From assembly GCF_007990755.1 (NCBI RefSeq), contig NZ_BJXA01000031.1, positions 1 through 64,000 on the forward strand: a DNA stretch of 64,000 nucleotides, in the 5' to 3' direction. The translations under genes were made by a program, and so were the position numbers. Origin of the DNA: Nocardia ninae NBRC 108245 (GTDB lineage: Bacteria > Actinomycetota > Actinomycetes > Mycobacteriales > Mycobacteriaceae). The notes under the pieces are model-generated. The model did no database searches, was not told the DNA's origin, and was given only the letters and a program-made list of their open reading frames with translations. Shown here in pieces: positions 16,829-24,086 of the stretch; position 1 is the stretch's first letter, and each line of letters opens with the position of its first letter.

Positions 16829-16939
16829 TTGGTCGAGCTCGCCGACGCGGAATTGGCGCGACGTTTCGTCGAAAGGCTCGGTGGCATCTGGGATTCCAGC
16901 ACCGTGCAGTACGGTGATCGCGAATTCGTGAGCGCCTGA
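16829..16939 (+). CDS. possible 36-residue small protein
   Basis: A TTG codon seven bases after AGGGGG opens a 36-codon frame with balanced composition (LVELADAELARRFVERLGGI, then WDSSTVQYGDREFVSA). I do not recognise it. It may be a real small protein, or the remnant of a longer gene. It converges on the marR-like gene. Evidence is limited to the ribosome site and protein-like composition. Confidence 0.3.
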   Translation: MVELADAELARRFVERLGGIWDSSTVQYGDREFVSA

Positions 16940-16955
16940 GGCTTTTCCGCGAGGC

Positions 16956-17375
16956 TCAGTGTTCGATCTTGCCGAGGATGTCGCGCAGGGTCCGCAGGTC
17001 GTCCGGGGGTAGGGCGGCGACCGAGTCCGGCGCGGGATCCGGTGTCGCCAGGGCCTGTGCGAGTACGGCGCGTCCGGCCATGGTGATGGAGACCAGTTTC
17101 TGGCGTCGGTTGGTGGGATCGACCTCGCGGACGACGTAACCCAACTCCTCGAGCTGATTGACCGCGACCGTGGCGGCGGGGGCGTCGATGGCCGCCGCGT
17201 ACGCCAGTTCCTTGACCGTCATCGGACCGTTCCGCAGACGGCGCAGCACTCGGATGCGGCCGAACGACAAGCCCGTTCGCTCGCTCGCGGCCCGTCGCCA
17301 CGGGTCGCGGGAGTACATCACGAGGCGGGTGAGCATGGCCCATACCTCGTCGGGGTTCGGGGAGTCATCCGGCAT
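16956..17375 (-). CDS. MarR family transcriptional regulator
   Basis: 139 residues. The winged helix-turn-helix includes RIRVLRRLRNGPMTVKELAY, AAIDAPAATVAVNQLEELGY, and the wing VREVDPTNRRQKLVSIT with the conserved D-x-R-R. The C-terminal helices complete the dimer interface. ATG 17375 overlaps the end of the efflux pump gene by 11 bases, so pump and repressor form one operon. It probably binds the 39-base palindrome over the operon start and responds to a drug or phenolic ligand. Confidence 0.9.
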   Translation of the reverse strand: MPDDSPNPDEVWAMLTRLVMYSRDPWRRAASERTGLSFGRIRVLRRLRNGPMTVKELAYAAAIDAPAATVAVNQLEELGYVVREVDPTNRRQKLVSITMAGRAVLAQALATPDPAPDSVAALPPDDLRTLRDILGKIEH

Positions 17376-18741
17376 GGGTGGGCACTTTCTGTTCCAGCAG
17401 TGGGGCCACGCGGTCACTGGATCGCTTGGCCCACGGGGTGTTCGCGGCTATGCCGAGTATGGCGACACCGGCGGTCAGCACCGCGATCACCCACCACAGC
17501 CCCGCGCCGGTCAGCGCGCCGCACAGTGCGACACCGATGCTCGTGCCGACCTGGCGGCTGGTCGAGGCGACCGAGGACGCCGCGCCCGCTCGATCCAGCG
17601 GCATGCCGCTGACCGCCGTGGTGGTGATCGGCGCGTTGACCATGCCGAAACCGACTCCGAAGATCGCGAACATGACCACCAACACCCACACCGGGGTCTG
17701 CGGGTCGAGCGTGGTGAGCAGCACGGCGGCGACGGTCATCGCTACACCCGCAGCGATCAGTGACGGCCGGGTGCCGTACCTCCCGACGAACCGCCCGGAC
17801 AGTGGCGAGAAGACCACCACCGCGACCGCCATCGCCAGATAGAGCAGACCGGTGTGCACGGCCGAATAGTGCCGCACCGTCTGCAGATACAGCGAGTTGC
17901 TGAACAGGAAGGCGCCGAGCGCGGCGAAGGAGAAGACGGCGATCACCGTCGCCGAGCTGAACGGCACGCTGCGGAAGAAGCGCAGATCGATGAAGGGGTC
18001 GACGCGGCGCGACTCGTAGTAGACGAACGCCGCCAGCGCGATCGCCGAGACCACGAAGATCACCGGCTGCCGCTCGATCAGCCCGAAGACCGTTGAGAAC
18101 AGGAACACCACCGCCAGCACCTGTCCGATCGGGTCGATGCCGCGCACCGTCGCCGACTTCGATTCCGGCACAAAGACAGTCGTGAGCACCAGCGCGAGCG
18201 CGCAGATCGGCAGATTGATCCAGAACACCGACTGCCAGCCGAGGGTGTCGATCAGCACGCCGCCGACGGTCGGGCCCAGCGCCATCGAGATGCCGACCAC
18301 CGCGCCCCAAACCCCCACCGCGCGAGCGCGTTCCACCCGTCCGGTGAACACCGTGGTGATGATCGACATCGCCACCGGGTTGAGCATCGAGCCGCCGATC
18401 GCCTGCACGAACCGGGCCGCGATCAAGACCTCGATGGACGGGGCGAGACTGCACAGCAGCGAGCCGAGCGCGAAGGTGATCAGGCCGATGCGGAACACTC
18501 TGCGCCGCCCGAATCGGTCCGCCGCCGCGCCGGCCAGCATCAGCAGGCTGGCCAGCGTGAGCGTGTAGACGTCGACGATCCACTGCAACCGGGGCAGTGG
18601 TGCGTCCAGATCGGCCTTGATGGTCGGGATCGCGACGTTCACGATCGTCGCGTCCATCGACACGATCAGCAGGCTCAGACAGCAGGTGGCCAGCACGAGC
18701 GTTTTGCGCCGCGCGGTCATCTGCTCAACAGTTGTGATCAC
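17365..18741 (-). CDS. MFS drug efflux transporter, DHA2-like
   Basis: 458 residues, about 14 hydrophobic segments. Motifs include LLIVSMDATIVNVAIPTI (D-x-T of the first helix), GAAADRFGRRRVFRIG (motif A loop) and MALGPTVGGVLIDTLGWQSV (motif C, antiporter). These are hallmarks of the EmrB/QacA drug:H+ antiporter family in the cytoplasmic membrane. The GTG start at 18741 lies within the palindromic operator, so repressor binding would block transcription or initiation directly. Coupled to the downstream MarR gene. Substrate unknown. Confidence 0.9.
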   Translation of the reverse strand: MITTVEQMTARRKTLVLATCCLSLLIVSMDATIVNVAIPTIKADLDAPLPRLQWIVDVYTLTLASLLMLAGAAADRFGRRRVFRIGLITFALGSLLCSLAPSIEVLIAARFVQAIGGSMLNPVAMSIITTVFTGRVERARAVGVWGAVVGISMALGPTVGGVLIDTLGWQSVFWINLPICALALVLTTVFVPESKSATVRGIDPIGQVLAVVFLFSTVFGLIERQPVIFVVSAIALAAFVYYESRRVDPFIDLRFFRSVPFSSATVIAVFSFAALGAFLFSNSLYLQTVRHYSAVHTGLLYLAMAVAVVVFSPLSGRFVGRYGTRPSLIAAGVAMTVAAVLLTTLDPQTPVWVLVVMFAIFGVGFGMVNAPITTTAVSGMPLDRAGAASSVASTSRQVGTSIGVALCGALTGAGLWWVIAVLTAGVAILGIAANTPWAKRSSDRVAPLLEQKVPTHAG

Positions 18742-18766
18742 ACAATGATTGTGTAGTCACAACTGT
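18728..18766. promoter_or_regulatory. 39-bp near-perfect palindrome, MarR operator
   Basis: Outer arms ACAGTTGTGA (18728-18737) and TCACAACTGT (18757-18766) and inner arms ACACAAT and ATTGTGT around a central G share one centre; 17 of 19 pairs are complementary. It overlaps the start codon of the MFS gene. The size could hold two MarR dimers. Confidence 0.75.
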
Positions 18767-18822
18767 TCCGAACGCAAGGGCTGTGAGCGGCGTCGCAGCG
18801 CAGAGGTTGGCATGCTGGGCAG

Positions 18823-19365
18823 GTGATCTCGGAGACGGAAGCGCTGTTCCTCGGCGGACGTTCGGGTGTCGGCAAGAGCCGGGTCGGCCTCGCGGTGCAC
18901 GCACTGCTGTCCGGCGCCAAGGTGCGGCACGCGCTGATCGAGGGCGACAACCTCGACCTGGCCTACCCGCCGACCTGGGAACACGGCCTCGCCGAACAGA
19001 ACCTGGCAGCGATGTGGCAGAACTACCGCGCCCTCGGCTACCGCCGGCTCGTCTATACGAATACCGCGTCCGTGCTGCCGGAGGTCATGGGCGAACTCTC
19101 GGCCGCGATGGGCGACACCCCCACCATCACCGCAGTACTGCTGACCTGCGACGACCACACCGCCCGAGCCCGGCTTGCGCACCGCGAGAACGGCATCGAA
19201 CTGGCCAGGCACATCGAACGCAGCATCGCCATGTCCCACGAACTCTCCGCCGCGGTGCCGGACTGGGTGCACGTCGTCGACACGACCGACCGCACACCCG
19301 AGGACATCGCGGCCGCGGTCGTCGCCTTGACCGGTTGGCGGACCGGTCATCCGGCAGTGACATAG
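18823..19365 (+). CDS. P-loop ATPase/kinase-like protein
   Basis: 180 residues from GTG. Walker A is GRSGVGKS (about 12-19) after a hydrophobic strand ALFLG. ALIEGDNLDLAY provides a kinase-like strand with acidic residues, TAVLLTCDD acts as a Walker B-like strand, and RENGIELARHIERS is an Arg-rich lid-like segment. The size and lid suggest a small nucleotide or sugar kinase, or a GTP/ATP switch. No specific substrate can be assigned. It lies 50 bases before the TerD-vWA gene on the same strand. Confidence 0.7.
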   Translation: MISETEALFLGGRSGVGKSRVGLAVHALLSGAKVRHALIEGDNLDLAYPPTWEHGLAEQNLAAMWQNYRALGYRRLVYTNTASVLPEVMGELSAAMGDTPTITAVLLTCDDHTARARLAHRENGIELARHIERSIAMSHELSAAVPDWVHVVDTTDRTPEDIAAAVVALTGWRTGHPAVT

Positions 19366-19415
19366 CCGCTGGCCTACCCTGACTACGGTTCGTCGGTGTG
19401 ATCTAGGGAGTCTCG

Positions 19416-20681
19416 GTGGGTGCTGCGCTTGTCAAGGGGGAGAACGGGTCGCTGGCGCAGTCGCGGGTGGTGGTGTCGGTGCGGAGTGCGGCGGACATCG
19501 AGGTGTCGGCATTGCTGGTGACGGCGGCGGGGACGGTGCGTTCGGATGCGGACTTCGTGTTCTTCAATCAACCCGCCGCGCCCGGTGTGCTGCTGCGGGT
19601 CGACGCGGCTGCGGCGTTGGAGGTTTCGTTCGCCGACCTGCCCGCGGCGATCGAGCAGCTGCGGGTGGTGATCACGCTGGACGAACCGGGCGCTGCGTTC
19701 GGCGAGTTCGCCGCGCCGGTGGCGACGGTGGCCGATCCGGCCGGAGATGTGTTGTACGAGTATCGGATCGATGGCCTCGCCAGTGAGTCCGTGGTCATCG
19801 CGCTGGAGCTGTACCGGCGCGGTGCCGAGTGGAAGGTCCGGGCGGTGGGGCAGGGGTACGCGGGCGGATTCGCGGAGCTCGTCACCGATCACGGTGTGCA
19901 CGTGGACGATGCGCCCGCGCCGGCCGAATCGGCTTCCGTCGCACCGGAGCTCGAAGTGCGGACCGTGCCGGGCGAGGCGGCTCTCTCGTTCGAGAAGCGC
20001 GGCCAGTTGGATTTGCGCAAGCACGCTGTCGCCAAGGTGCTGGTCGACCAAGGCGCCTGGGGAATTCGCGCACGTGTGGTGCTGGTGATCGATAAGACCG
20101 GCAGCATGCAGAAGCAATACCGCAATCAGGTGGTGCACCGCGTGGTGCAGCGGATGATCCCGGTGGCGACCCAGCTGGACGACAACGGCGCACTGGAGGC
20201 GTACCTGTATGCCCTCTCGTTCGCCAAGCTGCCCGACATCACCGTCGCGCAGGCCGACGAGTGGGCACAGACCTACTTGCACCTCGGCGGCACCCACGCG
20301 GGCATCGATTACGCCGAAATCGGCGGCCGCAACGACGAATTGCCGGTCATGCGCGACATCATGGCCTCGCTACGCCCCGGCGACGGGCCGACGCTCGTCC
20401 TGTTCTTCACCGATGGCGGTTTCGCGAACAAGCGCGACATCAGCGCGCTCATGCGCGAAGCATCGCAGCTGCCTGCGTTCTGGCAGTTCATCGGCCTCGG
20501 CCGGGCCAACTACGGCCTGCTCCGCTCGCTGGACGAGTTGACCGGTCGAACCGTCGACAACGCAGGCTTTTTCGCGCTCGACGATATCGATCGGGTCGAC
20601 GACGGCGAGTTGTACGCACGACTGCTCGGTGAGTTCCCGGCGTGGTTGCGGGCGGCCAGGGATGCGGGCGTGCTGCGCTGA
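19416..20681 (+). CDS. TerD domain-vWA domain fusion protein
   Basis: 421 residues. The TerD-family beta-sandwich spans about 1-165 (LVKGENGSL at the start, DADFVFFNQP, GQGYAGGFAELVTDHGV). A vWA domain spans about 215-420 with a MIDAS motif D-K-T-G-S at 226-230, where the usual Ser of D-x-S-x-S is Thr-Gly-Ser, and a late VLFFTDGG strand. TerD proteins bind calcium and belong to widespread tellurium-type stress and defence systems; TerF and TerY carry the same vWA module. Probably cytosolic or membrane-peripheral, working with the P-loop protein upstream. Confidence 0.88.
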   Translation: MGAALVKGENGSLAQSRVVVSVRSAADIEVSALLVTAAGTVRSDADFVFFNQPAAPGVLLRVDAAAALEVSFADLPAAIEQLRVVITLDEPGAAFGEFAAPVATVADPAGDVLYEYRIDGLASESVVIALELYRRGAEWKVRAVGQGYAGGFAELVTDHGVHVDDAPAPAESASVAPELEVRTVPGEAALSFEKRGQLDLRKHAVAKVLVDQGAWGIRARVVLVIDKTGSMQKQYRNQVVHRVVQRMIPVATQLDDNGALEAYLYALSFAKLPDITVAQADEWAQTYLHLGGTHAGIDYAEIGGRNDELPVMRDIMASLRPGDGPTLVLFFTDGGFANKRDISALMREASQLPAFWQFIGLGRANYGLLRSLDELTGRTVDNAGFFALDDIDRVDDGELYARLLGEFPAWLRAARDAGVLR

Positions 20682-20688
20682 ATCACCT

Positions 20689-21207
20689 TCAGCGTTCGGG
20701 CATCTGCTTCTTCGCCCACTCGGCCCACTCCTTGTTCATCACGAAGTAGCGTTCGCCCCATTCCAAGGCGATGCGGCCGTTTCTGGAGAAGTCGTTGTCC
20801 TCCCAGTCGATCGACTCCTTGAGCGCCATCAGGTCGGCATGATGTCGGTCGGCCCAGGTCTCGATGTCGGTCAGGTACGCCTCGGCTCGGTCGCGCGGTA
20901 TGACGCCGAGGAAGAAGACGCGTAGCAGTAGCTCGTTGCGGTTGGCCTGCTTCGGCGCGGTCTCGGTGAGCCAGTGTCGTAGCGCGGCCAGACCTGCGTC
21001 GGTGATGGTGTATTCCTTGCGGCCGCGCGGACCTTCCTCCGACACGTTGATGAGTTCGGCCTCGGCGAGCTTGGTGAGCTCGGTATAGATCTGGCTCTGC
21101 GTCGCGGTCCAGATGTTGGCCAGCGAGTGCTTGAACCGATAGATCAGGTCGTAACCGCTGGCAGGGCGGTCGGCCAGCAGGCCGAGCACGGCGTACCGAA
21201 GGCTCAT
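20689..21207 (-). CDS. PadR family transcriptional regulator
   Basis: 172 residues. The N-terminal winged helix MSLRYAVLGLLADRPASGYD, with ANIWTATQSQIYTELTKLAE and RGRKEYTITDAG, is diagnostic of PadR-s2/Vir-type regulators. The C-terminal part is helical (PadR_C) with RVFFLGVIPRDRAEAYL. ATG 21207 is chosen by family alignment. It diverges from a membrane protein and carotenoid oxygenase, and an ATGT/ACAT-type inverted repeat lies between them. It likely represses that pair. Confidence 0.9.
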   Translation of the reverse strand: MSLRYAVLGLLADRPASGYDLIYRFKHSLANIWTATQSQIYTELTKLAEAELINVSEEGPRGRKEYTITDAGLAALRHWLTETAPKQANRNELLLRVFFLGVIPRDRAEAYLTDIETWADRHHADLMALKESIDWEDNDFSRNGRIALEWGERYFVMNKEWAEWAKKQMPER

Positions 21208-21259
21208 GCGGGTCACTCTACATTCCATTCTTGACAGGTCGGATCGGCAGCATCTAGTT

Positions 21260-21285
21260 TCGACATGTCAAAACTGGAATGTCGA
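21260..21285. promoter_or_regulatory. PadR-type operator
   Basis: TCGACAT (21260-21266) and ATGTCGA (21279-21285) are perfect arms around 12 bases, containing the ACAT/ATGT halves typical of PadR sites. It lies between the divergent padR-like gene and the membrane-protein start at 21306. Confidence 0.55.
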
Positions 21286-21305
21286 GCGGCGAGGAGCTAT
21301 CGGAC

Positions 21306-21860
21306 ATGTCGTATCTGCGGACGTTCGCCCCCTGGATTGTCTACGCCGTGGTCCCCGCCGCGCACTGGCAGTGGGCCGCGCTGGGCGCCCTGCTGCTGTC
21401 GCTGTTCGAGGTGACCAGGCAACTCCGGGCCGGTCGTACCCTCGACGCCTTGATCATCGACCTCGGATCGCTGGTCTTCTTCGCGGGGTTGACGGTGCTC
21501 GCCTTCGCCGATCCGGATACCGCGCTGCACCCCTACAGCCCCGCACTGTCCTCCGGTGTGCTCGCGCTGATCGCGGGCGTCTCGTTGGCACTGCGTAAAC
21601 CCTTCACCCTCGGCATCGCGAAACAAACTGCCCCGCAGGAACTCTGGGACCATCCCGTTTTCGTCCGCACCGCCTACGTGCTCACCGCGGTGTGGGCGGC
21701 GAGCTTCACCATCGGCTGCGTCGTGCTGATCGCGCTCGCCCATGCCGACTCGACGCTGCGGACCATCGCGCAGGTGCTGGCCTTCGTGGTGCCCGCGGTG
21801 TTCACGATCCGCTACGTCGCCTACATCCAGTCCAAGGCCCCCGCCGCCGCTCGACCCTGA
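21306..21860 (+). CDS. integral membrane protein, five helices
   Basis: 184 residues with about five hydrophobic segments, including WAALGALLLSLFEV, LGSLVFFAGLTVLAF, SSGVLALIAGVSLAL, AASFTIGCVVLIAL and VLAFVVPAVFTI. The fold resembles actinobacterial proteins of unknown function with a conserved inner LRKPFTLGIAKQ loop. ATG 21306 follows GAGGAG at good spacing. It lies between the PadR operator and the carotenoid oxygenase and probably forms an operon with the latter. Confidence 0.7.
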   Translation: MSYLRTFAPWIVYAVVPAAHWQWAALGALLLSLFEVTRQLRAGRTLDALIIDLGSLVFFAGLTVLAFADPDTALHPYSPALSSGVLALIAGVSLALRKPFTLGIAKQTAPQELWDHPVFVRTAYVLTAVWAASFTIGCVVLIALAHADSTLRTIAQVLAFVVPAVFTIRYVAYIQSKAPAAARP

Positions 21861-21878
21861 TCAGATCGGTTGTCTCCC

Positions 21879-23183
21879 ATGACTACATCCGTGCCACACC
21901 TCACCGGCAACTACGCGCCCGTCACCGACGAGCTCACCGCATACGACCTGCCGGTTACCGGACAGCTTCCGCCCGAACTCACCGGCTGGTATCTGCGCAA
22001 CGGCCCGAATCCGCATGCGGCCGCCTCGCACCACTGGTTCGCCGGTGACGGCATGGTGCACGGCGTACGGATCGAGAACGGCCGGGCGGTCTCCTACCGC
22101 AATCGCTGGGTCCGCACCACCACCTTCACCGACGGCGTGGGCATCTACGACGAGTTCGGCAACCACGACTTGACCGCCGGTGTCGCCAACACCCACGTCA
22201 TCCGGCACGCGGGCCGCACGTTGGCGCTGGTCGAGTCGTCGCTTCCGTACGAACTGACCTGCGACTTGGACACCGTCGGCGCTTACGATTTCGACGGCAG
22301 GCTCGACACCGCGATGACCGCGCACCCCAAGACCTGCCCGGTCACCGGCGAGCTGCACTTCTTCGGCTACGAACTCACCAAACCGCCGTTCCTGACTTAT
22401 CACCGTGCCGACGCCGACGGCAATCTCCAGCTCAGCCGTCCGATCGAGGTGCCTGCCCCGACGATGCAGCACGACTTCAACCTCACCGCCGAACACGTCG
22501 TATTCATGGATCTACCCGTCGTTTTCGACCTGGCGGAAGCGGTCGCCCGCACGGGCATGCCGTTCCGCTGGAGCGACAGTTACCAGGCGCGCCTCGGTGT
22601 GCTCCGGCGCGACGATCCGCACGGAGAGGTGCGCTGGTTCCCGATCGAGCCCTGCTACGTCTTCCACACGCTCAACGCCTACGACGAGCCGGGCAAGATC
22701 GTGCTGTACGTGATGCGCTATCCGCAGCTGTGGCGCGCCGAATCGCACACCTTCGACAAGTCGACCCTCTGGCGGTGGACCATCGATCTCGCCGCGGGCA
22801 CCGTCGCCGAGGAGCAACTCGACGATCGGGTCGCCGAATTCCCGCGGGTGGACGATCGTCTGGTCGGGTCGAACGCGCGGTTCGGTCATACCACGGTGGC
22901 CGACGATTTCGGCGCGCTACTGCGCTACGACCTGCACACCGGCAGCAGCACGGCGCACGAGTTCGGCCCGGGACGGATCCCCGGCGAGGCGGTCTTCGCG
23001 CCCGCCGACGAGAACCCGGGCGGCGACGGCTATCTCATGACCTTCGTCTACGACGCCGCCACCGACAGCAGCGATCTGACCATCCTGGACGCCACCGACC
23101 TGGCCGCGGCACCGGTTGCCACCATTCACCTGCCGCAGCGGGTCCCGTTCGGGTTCCACGGAAGTTGGTTGGCGGACCAGTAG
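21879..23183 (+). CDS. carotenoid oxygenase (RPE65/CCO family)
   Basis: 434 residues, normal family length. The start motif LTGWYLRNGPNPHAA and GDGMVHGVRI are diagnostic. Four histidines that should bind Fe(II) lie in TAHPKT, MQHDF, YVFHTLNAY and GFHGSW. These seven-bladed propeller enzymes cleave carotenoid, apocarotenoid or stilbene double bonds using O2. No carotenoid biosynthesis genes are nearby, so the substrate may be dietary, phenolic or made elsewhere. Upstream are a membrane protein and a PadR operator; PadR regulators often sense phenolics, which makes a stilbene or lignin-type substrate plausible. Confidence 0.92.
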   Translation: MTTSVPHLTGNYAPVTDELTAYDLPVTGQLPPELTGWYLRNGPNPHAAASHHWFAGDGMVHGVRIENGRAVSYRNRWVRTTTFTDGVGIYDEFGNHDLTAGVANTHVIRHAGRTLALVESSLPYELTCDLDTVGAYDFDGRLDTAMTAHPKTCPVTGELHFFGYELTKPPFLTYHRADADGNLQLSRPIEVPAPTMQHDFNLTAEHVVFMDLPVVFDLAEAVARTGMPFRWSDSYQARLGVLRRDDPHGEVRWFPIEPCYVFHTLNAYDEPGKIVLYVMRYPQLWRAESHTFDKSTLWRWTIDLAAGTVAEEQLDDRVAEFPRVDDRLVGSNARFGHTTVADDFGALLRYDLHTGSSTAHEFGPGRIPGEAVFAPADENPGGDGYLMTFVYDAATDSSDLTILDATDLAAAPVATIHLPQRVPFGFHGSWLADQ

Positions 23184-23205
23184 GGCGTAGGGGAGCGGGC
23201 GGGGG

Positions 23206-23484
23206 TCAGCCGATGACGGCGTTCATGATGGTGCCCGCGCTGGTGGCGACGACACCACCGATCATGGCCCCCGCCACCATCTTCGGGGAATCGAGGCCGC
23301 CGCCGGTCCACTTCTCCCACGCGAACTTGCCGCCCGCGTAAATGATGGCGACGATGCCGGCCAGGAGAACGAACCAGGTGAAGTAGCGGACCAGTTGGAG
23401 GAACTTGTCGGAGACCGGCGGAGCCTCGGGGCTGGGGTTGCCGATCTGAGCTAGCAGTGTGTCGTGCACGGCGAGCAGGATCAT
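23206..23484 (-). CDS. two-helix small membrane protein, paralogue A
   Basis: 92 residues. After a short N-terminus and an NPSPEAPP linker come two hydrophobic helices (TWFVLLAGIVAIIYAGG and AGAMIGGVVATSAGTIM) joined by a basic KFAWEKW turn. From NPSPEAPP onward 63 of 77 residues are identical to the divergently encoded protein at 23713. Size and topology recall VirB2/TrbC-like pilin subunits and small proteins of actinobacterial conjugative elements, but no conjugation genes are near. Function unknown. Confidence 0.75.
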   Translation of the reverse strand: MILLAVHDTLLAQIGNPSPEAPPVSDKFLQLVRYFTWFVLLAGIVAIIYAGGKFAWEKWTGGGLDSPKMVAGAMIGGVVATSAGTIMNAVIG

Positions 23485-23712
23485 CGTGGTCAGCTCATTC
23501 TGGATTCGGGACAGGGCAGGATTCGCTGTCTGCGATGGTATCGGTTTGTTCGCTGCAATGCAGTCGGGTCGGTGCGCTGGAGTGAAGTTCGCCGTACCAG
23601 GGCACTTGCCGGGGTTGCTGAAGCTCGGGATGATGGGTGGAGCGGGGGTTGAACAACTTTCGCGTGGCAGCTCGGCGGCACCAAAGTTGTAGTGGAGCGT
23701 AGGGAGTAGACG

Positions 23713-24006
23713 GTGAGCATCATTCTGGCGTCGGTCGGGGAGACTTTCACGACATTGGCGCAGGTCAGCAACCCGACCCCGGAAGCGCCGCCCTTGTCGG
23801 ACAAGCTCTTACAGATGGTTCGCTACCTCACCTGGTTCGCGCTGCTGTCGGGCATCCTGGCCATCATCTTCGCGGGCGGCAAGTTCGCCTGGGAGAAGTG
23901 GCAGGGTGGCGCGCTGCAGTCGCCGAAGATGATTGCGGGAGCCATGATCGGCGGTGTCGTCGCCACCAGCGCGGGCACCATCATGAACGCGGTGCTGGGC
24001 ACCTGA
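23713..24006 (+). CDS. two-helix small membrane protein, paralogue B
   Basis: 97 residues from GTG after a GGGAGTAG ribosome site. Same design as its divergent paralogue: NPTPEAPP linker, helix LTWFALLSGILAIIFAGG, turn KFAWEKW, helix MIAGAMIGGVVATSAGTIM. Most differences between copies are conservative swaps of V/L/I/F, which indicates selection on the protein rather than decay. The 228 bases between the genes presumably hold both promoters. Confidence 0.75.
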   Translation: MSIILASVGETFTTLAQVSNPTPEAPPLSDKLLQMVRYLTWFALLSGILAIIFAGGKFAWEKWQGGALQSPKMIAGAMIGGVVATSAGTIMNAVLGT

Positions 24007-24086
24007 GCCGCTAGTGGCAAACATTTAGCTATACTCCTGCGCGATCGCTGGCCATGTCCGACCGGATCGGAAGCAGGGGAAAACCT

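Noticed and set aside
23206-24006. Assignment of the paired membrane proteins as conjugation pilins
   Set aside because: Topology is similar, but no relaxase, coupling protein or secretion ATPase is in the window.
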